Made by a program: the position numbers and the translations under genes. A model generated the notes under the pieces. It worked only from the letters and a program-made list of their open reading frames with translations. It ran no database searches and had not been told where the DNA came from. Below are positions 12,701 through 24,206 of a DNA stretch of 64,000 nucleotides, one piece after another. This stretch comes from Owenia fusiformis. Taxonomy: Eukaryota; Annelida; Polychaeta; Sabellida; Oweniidae. How positions within the stretch are numbered: position 1 is the first letter of the stretch; every line of letters begins with the position of its first letter. The DNA lies in assembly GCA_903813345.2 (NCBI GenBank), contig CAIIXF020000007.1, positions 17,717,564 to 17,781,563 on the forward strand. The letters are read 5' to 3'.

Positions 12701-15700
12701 ATCTTGTGCAATTTACTCAATGTAAAATGAAAAACATGTATTTCAGGGGTTTGTTGTGTGCCACAGTATAGCTGGAGGGACAGGGTCGGGTATGGGCTCA
12801 TACATATTGGAAAATCATATGCAATTTACTCAATGTAAAATGAAAAACATATGTATTTCAGGGGTTTGTTGTGTGCCACAGTATAGCTGGAGGGACAGGG
12901 TCGGGTATGGGCTCATACATATTGGAAAATCATATGCAATTTACTCAATGTAAAATGAAAAACATATGTATTTCAGGGGTTTGTTGTGTGCCACAGTATA
13001 GCTGGAGGGACAGGGTCGGGTATGGGCTCATACATACTGGAAAAACTAAATGACAGGTAAGAACTTACAATTATACAATTATTTTTTGACTCATATCTTG
13101 GTAATGTTAGAATGATTCAATACAAATGATTTATAGGATAGTTCTCAAAAGTTTATGTTTGTTTGAAACAAAAATATGTGGCTTCTTACGAAATCTTTAA
13201 TTTAGGCTCTTTAGCGAGATCAATAGTGCAAAAATAGTTCATTCATGGAACGAAGCGTGAAACTTTCCACATATCATCAGAATACTATTCCCTTTGATTT
13301 AAGAGCCAGAGCCATTTTTGTGGTCCACTAGAATGATCAAAAAATAGTAAGTACCCCCTCCCACCAAATCCCATGGGGGTGGGGAGATATCGAAAAAAAA
13401 TTTTCATAAAAAAATTTCTTTGAATATGGTCATACTACAGTTTTAGAGTGCTATTTTCATGGTAAAGAAATTTTGCAAACATAACAAGATGATTTATCAT
13501 CAATTTTCATCATTGTTAAAGACTAATCATGGGCGACGCCCACTTTTCATACCTTGAACATTTAGGTTATTAAATCTCTATCATGGGTTGAACAAATAAA
13601 TGTAATTCAGTTTTCTGGATGACACCAGATACCTTTTTGATGTAAGGTGCTATAATTAATCTTTGCATTTGACTTCTTAAAGGCTTAGACCATATCACAC
13701 CCCTGTTTAGAAGAAAGCAAGCAACAAATGTCCCAGATCTACAACATGTATCCACTATTCTATGTACATGTATGTCGAGTCTCTGTACTCTCCTGAAGAG
13801 AACCTATGCTACAGACACAACTGTCCAGAATTTAGATGATGATGTGCTTAAACAGTTTGATGAATGGTGTGCTGACCAAGTGCCTAAACAGTTTGATGAA
13901 TGGTGTGCTGACCAACAGAATGTACCAGTCTTCAAGCTTTGGTTTCTGATTATTTAAATTGAAATACTGTGCCTTGACTATGTGAGGGCTAATAGGACAG
14001 GAGAATTTTCCTCTTTATTTCCAGATGGTTTCTCTTTGATTTTCATAGTTTTTAAAGACTAGTCATGGGCGACGCCCACTTTTCATATGCTGAACATTTA
14101 GGCTATTAAACCTCTTTCATGGGTTGAACCGGAACCAGTAAGGCCGCCACAGTCACAGCCTGCAGTCTCTAAATTCTCAAGAGAGCCTATACTACATACA
14201 CAGCTGTCCAGAATCTAGATAATGAAGTGATAAACAGTTTGATGAAAGGTGTGCTGACCAACAAAATGTACCAGTCTTTAAGTTTTGCTTTCAGATTATT
14301 TGAATCGAAATACTGTGCCTTAACTAAGTGTAGGCTACTAGAGAGGGAAATTTCCCTCTTTATCTCCAGTCAATTAGCAAGCTTGTCACCTGGTTTTTTG
14401 TTTTTTGACCTTGTCAATATACTTGCTGAGTACCAGTTCAGTATATCATCAGAACTCAAAGTTCAAAAATGGATAGCTTTTGGAAAAGTAAAAAATTAGA
14501 AATATCTCACTTCCCATGAAATTGCGTCTCCCCTTATTTCATGCTCCCACAGGTTCAGACACTACACCAGCAAAGGCTGGGAAAATGATTTGGGTGCCAG
14601 TGTAGAAAACATTGCCCCAAGCTTCAGATGCATGCCAAATGCTAGTAAAATGCAGGGATTGTAATGGACATGACACCTAGCTCAGTGATAATGATAATAG
14701 AGTGTTGAAGTGCTTAAATGCACAAAATACAGGGTGGGCCAAAAAAAAACAATACCCAACTTCAAATCAGGATAAAAATAGTTACATTCAATATGGTACA
14801 TTGACTCACATACCATTTTAAAGGTTATACAATTTCAAACAATTTGGTATATAACACGATGTCATGAAATCAATAGTAAAGTTTTATTATACTTATTTGG
14901 GAGGCCGGGTCGCTATTTAAGGTCTCCAGATTTAAGGGAGAAAATAGTAAATCTGCGGAATTATGTTAATTTTTTATTTATAGAATATCATTCTTTTGTT
15001 AGGTGAATACATGCTTGGATACTAATATTTTCATCATTGTGTGACTAAATTTATTGTTTATGAATTTCAGTGTTGTTTAATAACATTTTACACTTTATTT
15101 ATTTAAACAATTTTCACAATTGCTCAATATACCCCCACCCCCTCCCCCTCCCCTATGCATCAACAATAAGCTTCAAGTGGTAGCACAATCTATCAATAAC
15201 CTTATTGAGAGATTTCTGTTGCAATTCATTTCAGCACTTTGGGATTCTGTTTCAGCACATCAAAGCTGTTTATTGGATGCTTTTGATTGTACCATTTCCT
15301 CGAGATGGCCCCATGTATGGTAATCAAACAAATTACATGTAGCATCGGGCTGTTGGGTGGCGAAGCATCGAGATCAATCAAATTGACACCTTGTTTGCAA
15401 AGGAATGCCAATGTCTCTTGAGATCTATGATACGGGGCAATGTTTTGTTGGAAAATAAAATCCTAATCACATATACGTTAATTGTCTTTTAACAGACCCC
15501 CTTTGAGTACTTATTGATAATAAACAACACTAAAATTCATAAACAATAAGTTTAGTCACACAATATGCAAATATACAAGCATTTATTCACCTAACAAAAT
15601 GATATTCTATAAATAAAAAATTAACATTATTCCGCAGATTTACTATTTTCTCCCTAAAATCTGGATACCTTAAATACTGACCCGGCCTCCCAAATAAGCA

Positions 15701-18700
15701 TAATAAAACTTTAATATTGATTTCATGACATAGTGTTATATACCAAATTGTTCGAAATTGGATAACCTTTAAAATGATATATAAATCAGTGTATCATATT
15801 GAACATAGCTATTTTCAGTCTGCTTTAAAGTTGGGTATTGGTTTTTTTTGGCCCACCCTGTAGAATATTTGAACTGCAGTTAAGATACCTAATAAGGTAA
15901 CTTGTATCAATTAGTCAAAGTGCTCTCATTAAAAGTCAAAATAATGTATCATTAATTGTGATTTATATGTTATTATATCTTTATGTCTAAAAGGGGTGTG
16001 GCCTTTCAATTGACCTACTTAAAGCATTTATCATCTTAACATAAATAACTGACTTATCTTATCAATTTTATTCAGCTTTATTAGGTAATTTTCCTATTCA
16101 TAATAGAACACTCATTAACTTGTATATTAACATGTTGATAAAGAGGGTGTCGCCCTTGGTCAGGCTTTAATAATGAATATCCATGAGAAATACGGATGCA
16201 AACTTGAAAATTGTTTTTAAACACTCAAAATAAAATAACATACTAAAAATGAATATAGATCATATTTAAAAAAATCAACAAAAAAATACTTCCCTCCCCC
16301 TCCCCCCAGTATTTGATGGGAGGGCACATTTGCAGTTTTTCAACTCATCAGGACACCATTCCCTTTGATTTAAGAGCCAGAGCCATTTTTGTGGTTCACT
16401 AGAATGACAAAAAAGCACTTGCATCTTTTTGTTGAGCACTGTTGTTTGCAGCTGCATTTTACTAGCATTTGGCATGCATCTGAAGCTTGGGCAATGTTTT
16501 CTACACTGGCACCCAAATTATTTTCCCAGCCTTTGTGGTAATGGATTCCCAACTCAATTGTGAGGGTGAAGCGAGGACTGACATAGGTATAATTGTCTGG
16601 AACCAACTTATGGTGGGATGTTCTCAATTTGAGTTGTTTTCTTTGTGAACATTTCTTGTCTTGCAGCATTTACAGTTATTTCATTGTTGTCTCTATTGTA
16701 TAAAATCACAACAAAACGTTCAATGATTGGAATCCAGATATAGTGTCTGAACCTGTTGGGGCATGAAATAAGGGGAGAAACATAGTCCTACCATGTCAAA
16801 GGGCAGCTGCAATTTCATGAGAAGTGAGATATCTCTAATTTTTTACTTCCAAAAGCTATCCATTTTTGAACTTTGAGTTCTGATGATATACTGAACTGGT
16901 ACTTAGCAAGCATATTGACAAGGTCAAAAAACAAAAAACCAGGTGATAAGATTGCTAATTGACTGGAGATAAAGAGGGAAATTTCCCTCTCTGATAGCCC
17001 ACACTTAGTTAAGGCACAGTATTTCGATTCAAATAATCGGAAACCAAAACTTAAAGACTGGTACATTCTGTTGGTCAGCACACCTTTCATCAAACTGTTT
17101 AGGCACTGGGTCAGCACATCATTCATCAAACTGTTTAAGCACATCATCATCTAAATTCTGGAAAGTTGTATCTGTAGCATAGGTTCTCTTCAGGAGAAAA
17201 TAGAGACTCGACATACATGTACATAGAATAGTGGATACATGTTGTAGATCTGGGACATTTGTTGCTTGCTTTCTTCTTCTAAACAGGGTTGTGCTATGGT
17301 GTAAGCCTTTAAAAAGTCAAATGCTAAGATTAATTATAGCACCTAACATCAAAAAGGTATCTGGTGTTATCCAGAAAACTGAATTACATTCATTTGTTCA
17401 ACCCATGATAGAGATTTAATAATCTAAATGTTCAAGGTATGAAAAGTGGGCGTCGCCCATGATTAGTCTTTAAAAATGATGGAAATCAATGATAAATCAT
17501 CTTGGTATGTTTGCAAAATTTCTTTACCATGAAAATAGCACACTAAAACTGTAGTATGACCATATTCAAAGACATTTCTTTATGAAAAAAATATTCCTAT
17601 ATCTCCCCACCCCCATGGGATTTGGTGGGAGGGGGTACTTACTATTTTTTGATCATTCTAGTGGACCACAAAAATGGCTCTGGCTCTTAAATCAAAGGGA
17701 ATGGTATTCTGATGATATGTGGAAAGTTTCATGCTTCGTTCCATGAAGGAACTATTTGCCTGTTTTCTTGCACTATTGATCTCGCTACTTTAAACCTTTA
17801 AGTTTTCAAGTTGTCAAATGAATAATTATTTTACCATTTGCTGTGTCAGTTTTGGTAAAGGCCATTCTTATTAGTTCAGGGGTTAGTTGATTAAAAAAAC
17901 ATTAATTATTTTGAAAAATAATGGTTCAGTATCGATGTATCAAGTCAAATTTTGATTTTATGAAGACGACCTGAGCATCGGGCAGTTGTTGTATCCTCGG
18001 TAGCTATAACCTTTACAGAGATTCTTTGTTTAATTCTGATCTTGTCATTAAAATTGAAAGTTTGTCTTTAACATGTAGGTTTCCTAAGAAGTTGATCCAG
18101 ACTTATTCCGTGTTCCCTAACCAGGAGGAGATGTCGGATGTTGTTGTCCAACCATATAACTCAGTGTTAACCCTGAAACGTCTCAACCAGAATGCTGACT
18201 GTGTGGTTGTACTTGACAATACTGCGCTACACAGGATAGCATGCGATAGACTCCACATTGAGAACCCAACATTTGCACAGATAAATCAGCTGGTAAGTCA
18301 CCGCTATAAATAAAGTGACTTGCTTGTTTTTCTATGAACTTTGAGCAAAGGTGCCTCTCGAGATAGTCCAATAACAATAGTCCATTTTTATGTCCCCACC
18401 GCAAGTGGTTGTAATAGTCTCTAACTTTTTTGTGGACGGTGTTTGGAGGTCAGTGTTCTGCATTTAGATTTCAGTGGTTCGTGTCCAGTGACTGTAACAA
18501 ATGGCTGGTGGTGACATTTTGCATGTTAATATATTCTTCCATATTTTACACTAGATCGATGCCCTTCAATCGAAATTTGCCCTATAGAAAGACATTGGTT
18601 CTATATTTGACATATCACCTTTATTTGATATCTGCTTGCAGGTCTCTACAGTGATGTCAGTGAGCACAACAACATTGCGTTACCCTGGTTACATGAATAA

Positions 18701-20305
18701 TGATCTGATTGGTTTAATTGCTCCTCTGATTCCAACTCCACGTCTCCACTTCCTGATGACTGGCTATACACCTCTCACTTTGACAGACTCTCAACAGGTA
18801 GGTGGTTTGCGTTCTTATCCAGGCTACATACACAAATAAATTATTACACTGAGAAAATCATATTAATATATCTTTCCGACTTTAGGTCCAAAGTGTGCGC
18901 AAAACAACAGTGCTTGATGTTATGAGACGATTACTTCAGCCTAAAAACATGATGGTCTCCACTCCCGTCCAACAAAGACAAGCTAACCACTGTTATATCT
19001 CTATACTCAACATAATACAAGGGGAGGTTGACCCCACACAGGTCAGTATGCGCCACTGATACTATTACCTATTGTTATCCCTTTGATCTAGGTTTTGGAG
19101 ATATAGATAATGCCTTCATACATCCATCTTTACAACCCTCCATCCAGGCAATAATCAAAGTTGTTAAAGTCTGACAGTTCTCAGGAAAGCAATTGTGGGT
19201 TGTTCCGAGATACCTAGCAATATTTTGAGCTATAATGAGACAATATACAATTTACTTTATGGTTGTGCTTTGATATTTTGTAGAAAAAACAGTTATAACC
19301 ATGTTAACTTTGTATTTAAGCATAATAATCTTACAAGTTGTATGAAAATGTAAAAAGAATAATATGTGTCAGTCAAGGTTTAAAAAACCGAGTTAATTAT
19401 CAATACATCTTTGTTACTCAGGTAGTTTACATACAACATGTAAGCAGGACAAAATTGAACACTGACTTTCACTGAAGGTCATTTGAGGACAAAATTCATT
19501 TTATAGAATATATGGTAGAACATTTGAGAAAAAAACTATTTTCACAAAATTTTGAACTGCGGATAATGTTTAAATTGTCCCATATTCATTAAACATGTTA
19601 AAGTTCTATTTAATCAACTTTGTTGCTAGCTGACCTTAGAAATCTGATTAACCTCATTTCTGATAACTTCTCTTGGTACATTCAAACCCTTTAGAATCTA
19701 ACCCTAGCTTTTACGACCTTTGTTGGCTCAACTTAGTGACAGTCTTCGTTTGATCAATAATGTTTCAAATAATTATGTTACCACCAAAAGTGGTGACATT
19801 TTGTTTTGGTCTCTTAACTTTTTTGTGACGGCATTTGGGGGTTGGTGTCTGGCGGCTGGCATTCAGCTTCTTTAACAAATGGCATGTTATTGTATTAGTT
19901 TCTACTTTAATGTTCCAGGTTCACAAAAGTTTACAGAGAATAAGAGAGAGAAGACTTGCACAGTTTATTCCATGGGGTCCAGCTAGTATCCAGGTGGCCC
20001 TTTCAAGAAAGTCCCCATACATTCAATCCTCACACAGAGTTAGTGGACTTATGTTAGCCAATCACACCAGCATTGCCAACCTATTTGAAAGAACTCTTTC
20101 ACATTATGACAAGCTGAGGAAACGTGAGGCTTTCATGGATCAGTTCAAGAAAGAAGACATTTTCAAGGACAATCTTGATGAGTTTGATGAATCAAGGGAA
20201 TGCTTGCAGCAGTTGATAGATGAATACAAAGCTGCTACAAAACCTGACTATATAACATGGGGAGCTAATAAACCCACAACTACCGCTCCAAGTGGAGCTT
20301 CATAA
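9702..20305 (+). CDS. TUBG1: Gamma-tubulin, 10 coding exons
   Basis: Exons: 9702-9750, 10799-10849, 11112-11173, 11549-11716, 12183-12251, 12977-13056, 18079-18292, 18642-18797, 18886-19041, 19919-20305. All have GT-AG borders and the phases agree, giving 463 residues (family usually about 450). The protein starts [16 protein letters not shown], has the tubulin GTP loop GGTGSG (residues 143-148) and the gamma-specific stretches [19 protein letters not shown] and [18 protein letters not shown]. Gamma-tubulin caps microtubule minus ends in the gamma-TuRC at centrosomes and spindles. Exon 6 is preceded by three partial copies of itself; I use the fourth because only it has a donor (AG|GTAAGAAC). 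Intron 6 is 5 kb and filled by a large inverted repeat. The C-terminus, after DYITWGANK, is a little longer than in vertebrates. Confidence 0.97.
9908..10037. repeat. Inverted repeat with AACGCCCC motifs, gamma-tubulin intron 1
   Basis: CTGTTCGAAATTGATTAAAA (plus AACGCCCC) at the left is mirrored by GGGGCGTTTTGGTCAATTTC at the right, forming a hairpin of about 130 bases. It is likely a short MITE. Related GGGACCAAAACGCC text occurs at 10211 and 24165, so both spots carry copies of an older repeat. Confidence 0.65.
12580..12976 (+). repeat. About 115-bp tandem array of gamma-tubulin exon 6 with its acceptor
   Basis: Three partial copies start at 12634, 12747 and 12862, before the real exon at 12977. 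Spacings are 113, 115 and 115 bases. Each carries the end of the intron (TATTTCAG or TATTTTAG) and about the first 70 bases of the exon, including the GTP loop, then runs into intron text without a donor. Copies 2 and 3 are almost identical, so this step is recent. Copy 1 is decayed: its loop reads GVTGSGKGS. Confidence 0.92.
13213..17788. mobile_element. Large inverted-repeat (foldback) element in gamma-tubulin intron 6
   Basis: The arms begin AGCGAGATCAATAGTGCAA at 13213 and, in reverse complement, end at about 17788. Pairing extends at least about 1.3 kb inward on each side, with small indels. Mirrored fragments of one protein occur: [12 protein letters not shown] plus [11 protein letters not shown], on the plus strand at 14227-14499 and the minus strand at 16815-17150. 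A Cys-rich [15 protein letters not shown] motif lies on the minus strand near 16400-16480; it resembles Cys motifs I know from transposon-derived genes. The host function is not recognisable. A mariner-type element (14730-15860) sits in the centre. Confidence 0.75.
14730..15860. mobile_element. Tc1/mariner-like element with about 330-bp inverted arms
   Basis: The termini read CAGGGTGGGCCAAAAAAAAA, are flanked by TA on both sides and extend into arms of about 330 bases. The central minus strand (15226-15440) encodes a transposase relic with [20 protein letters not shown], which corresponds to the family's (W/D)xA(S/R)SPDLNPIE region. The catalytic core is incomplete. It is nested inside the larger inverted repeat. 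Confidence 0.75.
18385..18480. repeat. Relic of a GGTGGTGACAT-type repeat, gamma-tubulin intron 7
   Basis: TATGTCCCCACCGCAAGTGG and the following GTCTCTAACTTTTTTGTGGACGG resemble a better preserved copy at 19778-19860 (intron 9) and the right end of the satellite block at 44340-44390. It is an old interspersed repeat with no coding content. Confidence 0.45.
19778..19860. repeat. GGTGGTGACAT-type repeat end next to gamma-tubulin exon 10
   Basis: ACCACCAAAAGTGGTGACAT, followed by a GGTCTC...GACGGC segment, matches in reverse complement the right edge of the 42135-44390 element. It lies about 60 bases before the exon 10 acceptor. Confidence 0.5.
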
Positions 20306-21085
20306 TGGAGGAATCTATGATGACTATATAACATGGGATGCTAATAAACCCACAAATACTGGTCCAAGTGGAGCTTCATAATGAAGGAATCTATGCTGAC
20401 TTCTGTATATAACATGGGGAGCTAATAAACCCACTACTGCTCCAAGTGGAGCTTCATAATGAAGGAATCTATGATGACTACTGTATATAACATTGGGAGC
20501 CAATAAAGCTAGAACTACTGCCACAAGTGGAGCTTCATAATGAAGGAATCTATGCTGACTACTGTATATAACATGGGGAGCTAATAAACCCACAACTACT
20601 GCTCCAAGTGGAGCTTCATAATGAAGGAATCTATGCTGACTTCTGTATATAACATTGGGAGCCAATAAAGCTAGAACTACTGCCACAAGTGGAGCTTCAT
20701 AATGAAGGAATCTATGCTGACTATTGTATATCACATGGGGAGCTAATAAACCCACAACTACTGCTCCAAGTGGAGCTTCATAATGAAGGAATCTATGCTG
20801 ACTTCTGTATATAACATTGGGAGCCAATAAAGCTAGAACTACTGCCACAAGTGGAGCTTCATAATGAAGGAATCTATGATGACTACTGTCTATAACATTG
20901 GGAGCCAATAAAGCTAAAACTACTGCTCCAAGTGGAGCTTCATAATGAAGGAATCTATGCTGATTATTGTATATAACATTGGGAGCCAATAAAGCTAGAA
21001 CTACTGCCACAAGTGGAGCTTCGTTATGGAGGAATCTATGCTGACTATATAACATGGGAAGCTAATAAACCTACAAGTATTGCTT
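20306..21085 (+). repeat. About 81-bp array copying the gamma-tubulin stop codon and an AATAAA
   Basis: The last 60 or so coding bases plus about 20 bases past the stop are repeated about nine more times. Each copy holds GCTAATAAACCC or GCCAATAAAGCT, so a canonical AATAAA recurs every 81 bases. Most also keep GGAGCTTCATAATG with the TAA. The last copies drift (GCTTCGTTATGG). The transcript's 3' UTR is therefore probably made of its own coding tail. Confidence 0.92.
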
Positions 21086-21782
21086 GAATGGAGTGAGATT
21101 TGATGTCAATATTAGGCTAGAAAATTTGCCTTGATTCCTTTGTATTTGAGTAATTGTGTGGTACATGAATACGACCATGGTATGGGTAATATTAAAAGGG
21201 CTTGTTTGAATTTTTAAAGTTATGGTGATACACTTCTAAGTTATGAGATCTATTCAAAAAGGTGCATGATATTGAATATCAAATTCCCATCCAAGCGTTG
21301 TATCATAGTTATTATTATTAACAGCAGTGGCATAAATTTTGTAATTATCAGTCACCTTTAAGTATTTATTTCGGTCATGTAGATCATGACTTCTTGTTTT
21401 AGAGTGACTTTTTCGCATTGGTGGCCTTGTGCCTCTCCAGTAGATCTCATATCTTAGAAGTGTAGCAATTCAAACAAATGCATAGAAGCATTAGAAGGCC
21501 CAACCAAATTTTACATGAGTTCCCAATGTTCCAATTCTAACAGTAATAAAATTACATTATTACAATTTCTCATAAAAAATGAAAGACGTGATTACTCAAA
21601 TTGAATTTAGCATATTTGGAAAAAATTGACATGTGAAAAAATGTTTTCCACTAGGTTACAATATATTGAATATGCTAAAACATTAGATATGACATTCTAT
21701 TATTGAAATGATGTGTCCTCTGTTGAATATTTGCAATGATAATGTGTTTGCACTGAATATTTGAGAAATAAAAAGCTGACAA
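21086..21782. other. Intergenic, no gene seen
   Basis: AT-rich sequence downstream of gamma-tubulin. I see no exon, RNA gene or clear repeat. Confidence 0.5.
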
Positions 21783-23640
21783 CTTTCAAAGGATGAGTCT
21801 GGGAATGAGTCTGGGTATCGACTTAGAAAATATTGAAAATTGTAATGTCTGAAAAACCAACTCAATCACACATATTATTAAACTTCAATATCTTATCCTT
21901 CATCTGAGAGTACAAAAATATCAATTTGTATCACAATTAATGAAGAATATTGGCATCAACGACAGTGCATATCACTTTGTCAGAATTGAAAAAAAATCAA
22001 TGGCAAATATTAAATGAATTATTTATGCAAAAGGTTTGACACATATCCTCCAAAACATTGCTTACTTTCTTTGTATAGACATTGAATGGCATTTCTGGAT
22101 AAGTGAATTGGTGTTTATCTGGGTAATCAAGGGATTATAGTCACTCAAAGTTACTGAGCATCCAGTTTTGAGACTTCAATTGTGTTGGTGAAGTTACACA
22201 TATTTCAGTCAAATTCATGCTGAGCACAACATTCCGGTTTCAATTTTATAATCTCTATACATGACCCTGGTGATGGAGATTCAGAATCAGTCAAAAAACC
22301 TAAACCGGAAAACTGTGCTCATTGTGAAAACTAAAAGTGAAGCAACTTTTTTTCTGATATTTCTTACATCAAATGGCAGCCATCTTGTTTTTCCCCCTTC
22401 AAATTAAACTGGCGGGAAATTCAAAAATTTGGAAAAAATTTTAATCCTTAAATATATTTTAAAAATATGATTTTCTTTTAAATTCTTCATGGGTCTTAAG
22501 TTATTTCTTCTTTGTAAGTCATACATGTTGCCATTGATGTTTTTTTTCTATGATAATGACTATTTTTTTTGTTAAGATACTTATTCTGACTCTTAGCAGG
22601 GGGTTAATTATGCATCAAAACTCATGAAAAAGTAAATATACTTATCAAATATAACTAGGACAGTAATAAAAAACATATTTAACATACATTTGACTGAGGG
22701 ACCAAAAGGGCATATACCCGGACACATCCTTTGCATGAGACGTTTAAGAAAGGATGAGTCAGGGAATGGGTCCGGATATCGACTTACAAAATATTCAAAA
22801 TTGTAATGTCTGAAAAACCAACTCAATCACACATAATATCAAACCTTGATATACCATCCTTCTTCTGAGAGTGAAAGAATGTCAATTTGTAACGCAATTA
22901 ATGAAGAATATTGGCACCAAAGACTGCATATCAATATGCCAGAATTGAAAAAAATTCAAGAGGAAATACTAAATGAATAATTTATACAAAAAGTTTGAAA
23001 CATATCCTCCAAAACATTGCTTTCTTTCTTTGTATAGACATTTGAATGGTATTTTTTGATGAGTGAATTGGTGTTCATGTGGGTAATCAAGGGATTACAG
23101 TTACTCAAAGTTACTGAGCAACCAATTTTGACACTTCAATTGTGTTGGTGGAGTTGTATATATTTCTGCAAAATTCATGCTGAGCACACCTTTATGGTTT
23201 CAATTTTATAATCTCTATACATGACCCTGATGTTGAACAGTCAAAATCAATGAAAAAATCCAAACCATAATGCTGTGCTCAATGTGAAAATTAAAAAAAG
23301 TGAAGCGACTCTTCTGATATTTCCTTCATCAAATGACAGCCATCTTGGTTTTCCCCATTCAAATTAAACTGGCGGGAAATTCGAAAGTTTGAAAGAAATT
23401 AAAACCTAAAAGATATCTAAAAAAATGTCATTTCAATTCTTCATGTATCTTTAATTTATTTTTACTTTGTGTGTCATACATGTTGCCATTGGTTTTTTTC
23501 TATGATAACGACTATTAATTTTGTATTTTGTTAGGATACATATTTTGACTCTCAGCAGGGGGTTCATTATGCATCAAAACTCAGGAAAAAGTGCGTATAC
23601 TGTCACAAACACTTTAGTGAGGGACCAAAAGGGCATATAT
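21783..23640. repeat. Tandem duplication of a 0.95-kb non-coding segment
   Basis: Copy 1 (about 21783-22712) and copy 2 (about 22748-23640) line up along their length. Matching landmarks include AAAGGATGAGTC, GGGTAATCAAGGGATTA, TTAAACTGGCGGGAAATTC and GAGGGACCAAAAGGGCATAT, at an offset of about 960 bases. Divergence is noticeable, with several indels. No reading frame is conserved. Confidence 0.85.
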
Positions 23641-24206
23641 TGATTCTGTCATATATTCATACATTTGTTAAATGATGTCATGTAAATAAAGGGGGTTTCA
23701 ACACAACACTAGCTGAAACAATCAAGTAAGGGGAAATGTTTAACCATTTTCATTAGAATGAAAAGTTATATTGACGAAGATACCTCCCCCATAGCATCAT
23801 TGGAAATGAAAGATGTACAAAATGGAATGGCCATAAAACTAAGTCCTGCGACCCTATTAATACACGGCGCGGTATCCAAATGCGCGCAATCTATGCACGC
23901 AGTTTGAATATGCACGCAGTTTGAAACACTGCGCATATTTAAAAGTGGCAGATGGAGAGGACACGACTCTCAAAAGGATGAAATATAAGGTTAGTTTTGT
24001 TTATTAGACGGTACAATAATTATGTGACTAACTCACTTTACAAGTAGCCAGTTTTTTCGTCATCTCAATATAAGGTTCCTAATTGTCTGTTTGTCGTAGT
24101 TTGAGGTTTATTCAGCCCTTGTGTGTTGTCACTTATAGTTGAAAATTTGCTTGATCTCACAGCTAGGGACCAAAACGCCTCTAGAACGAGGAACTTTGCA
24201 CGCTAA
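23641..24206. other. Intergenic, old repeat remnant
   Basis: No gene is visible. TAGGGACCAAAACGCCTCTA at about 24164 resembles text in gamma-tubulin intron 1. This older repeat continues beyond the GC-rich element inserted at 24207. Confidence 0.4.

Noticed and set aside
12756-13053. Two overlapping frames that look like repeated tubulin fragments
   Set aside because: They are the donor-less exon 6 copies read through intron text, not separate genes.
20324-21055. Minus-strand open frame of 243 residues with 27-residue repeats
   Set aside because: It is the reverse strand of the gamma-tubulin 3' array. The open frame follows from an 81-base unit (a multiple of 3) lacking a stop in that frame.
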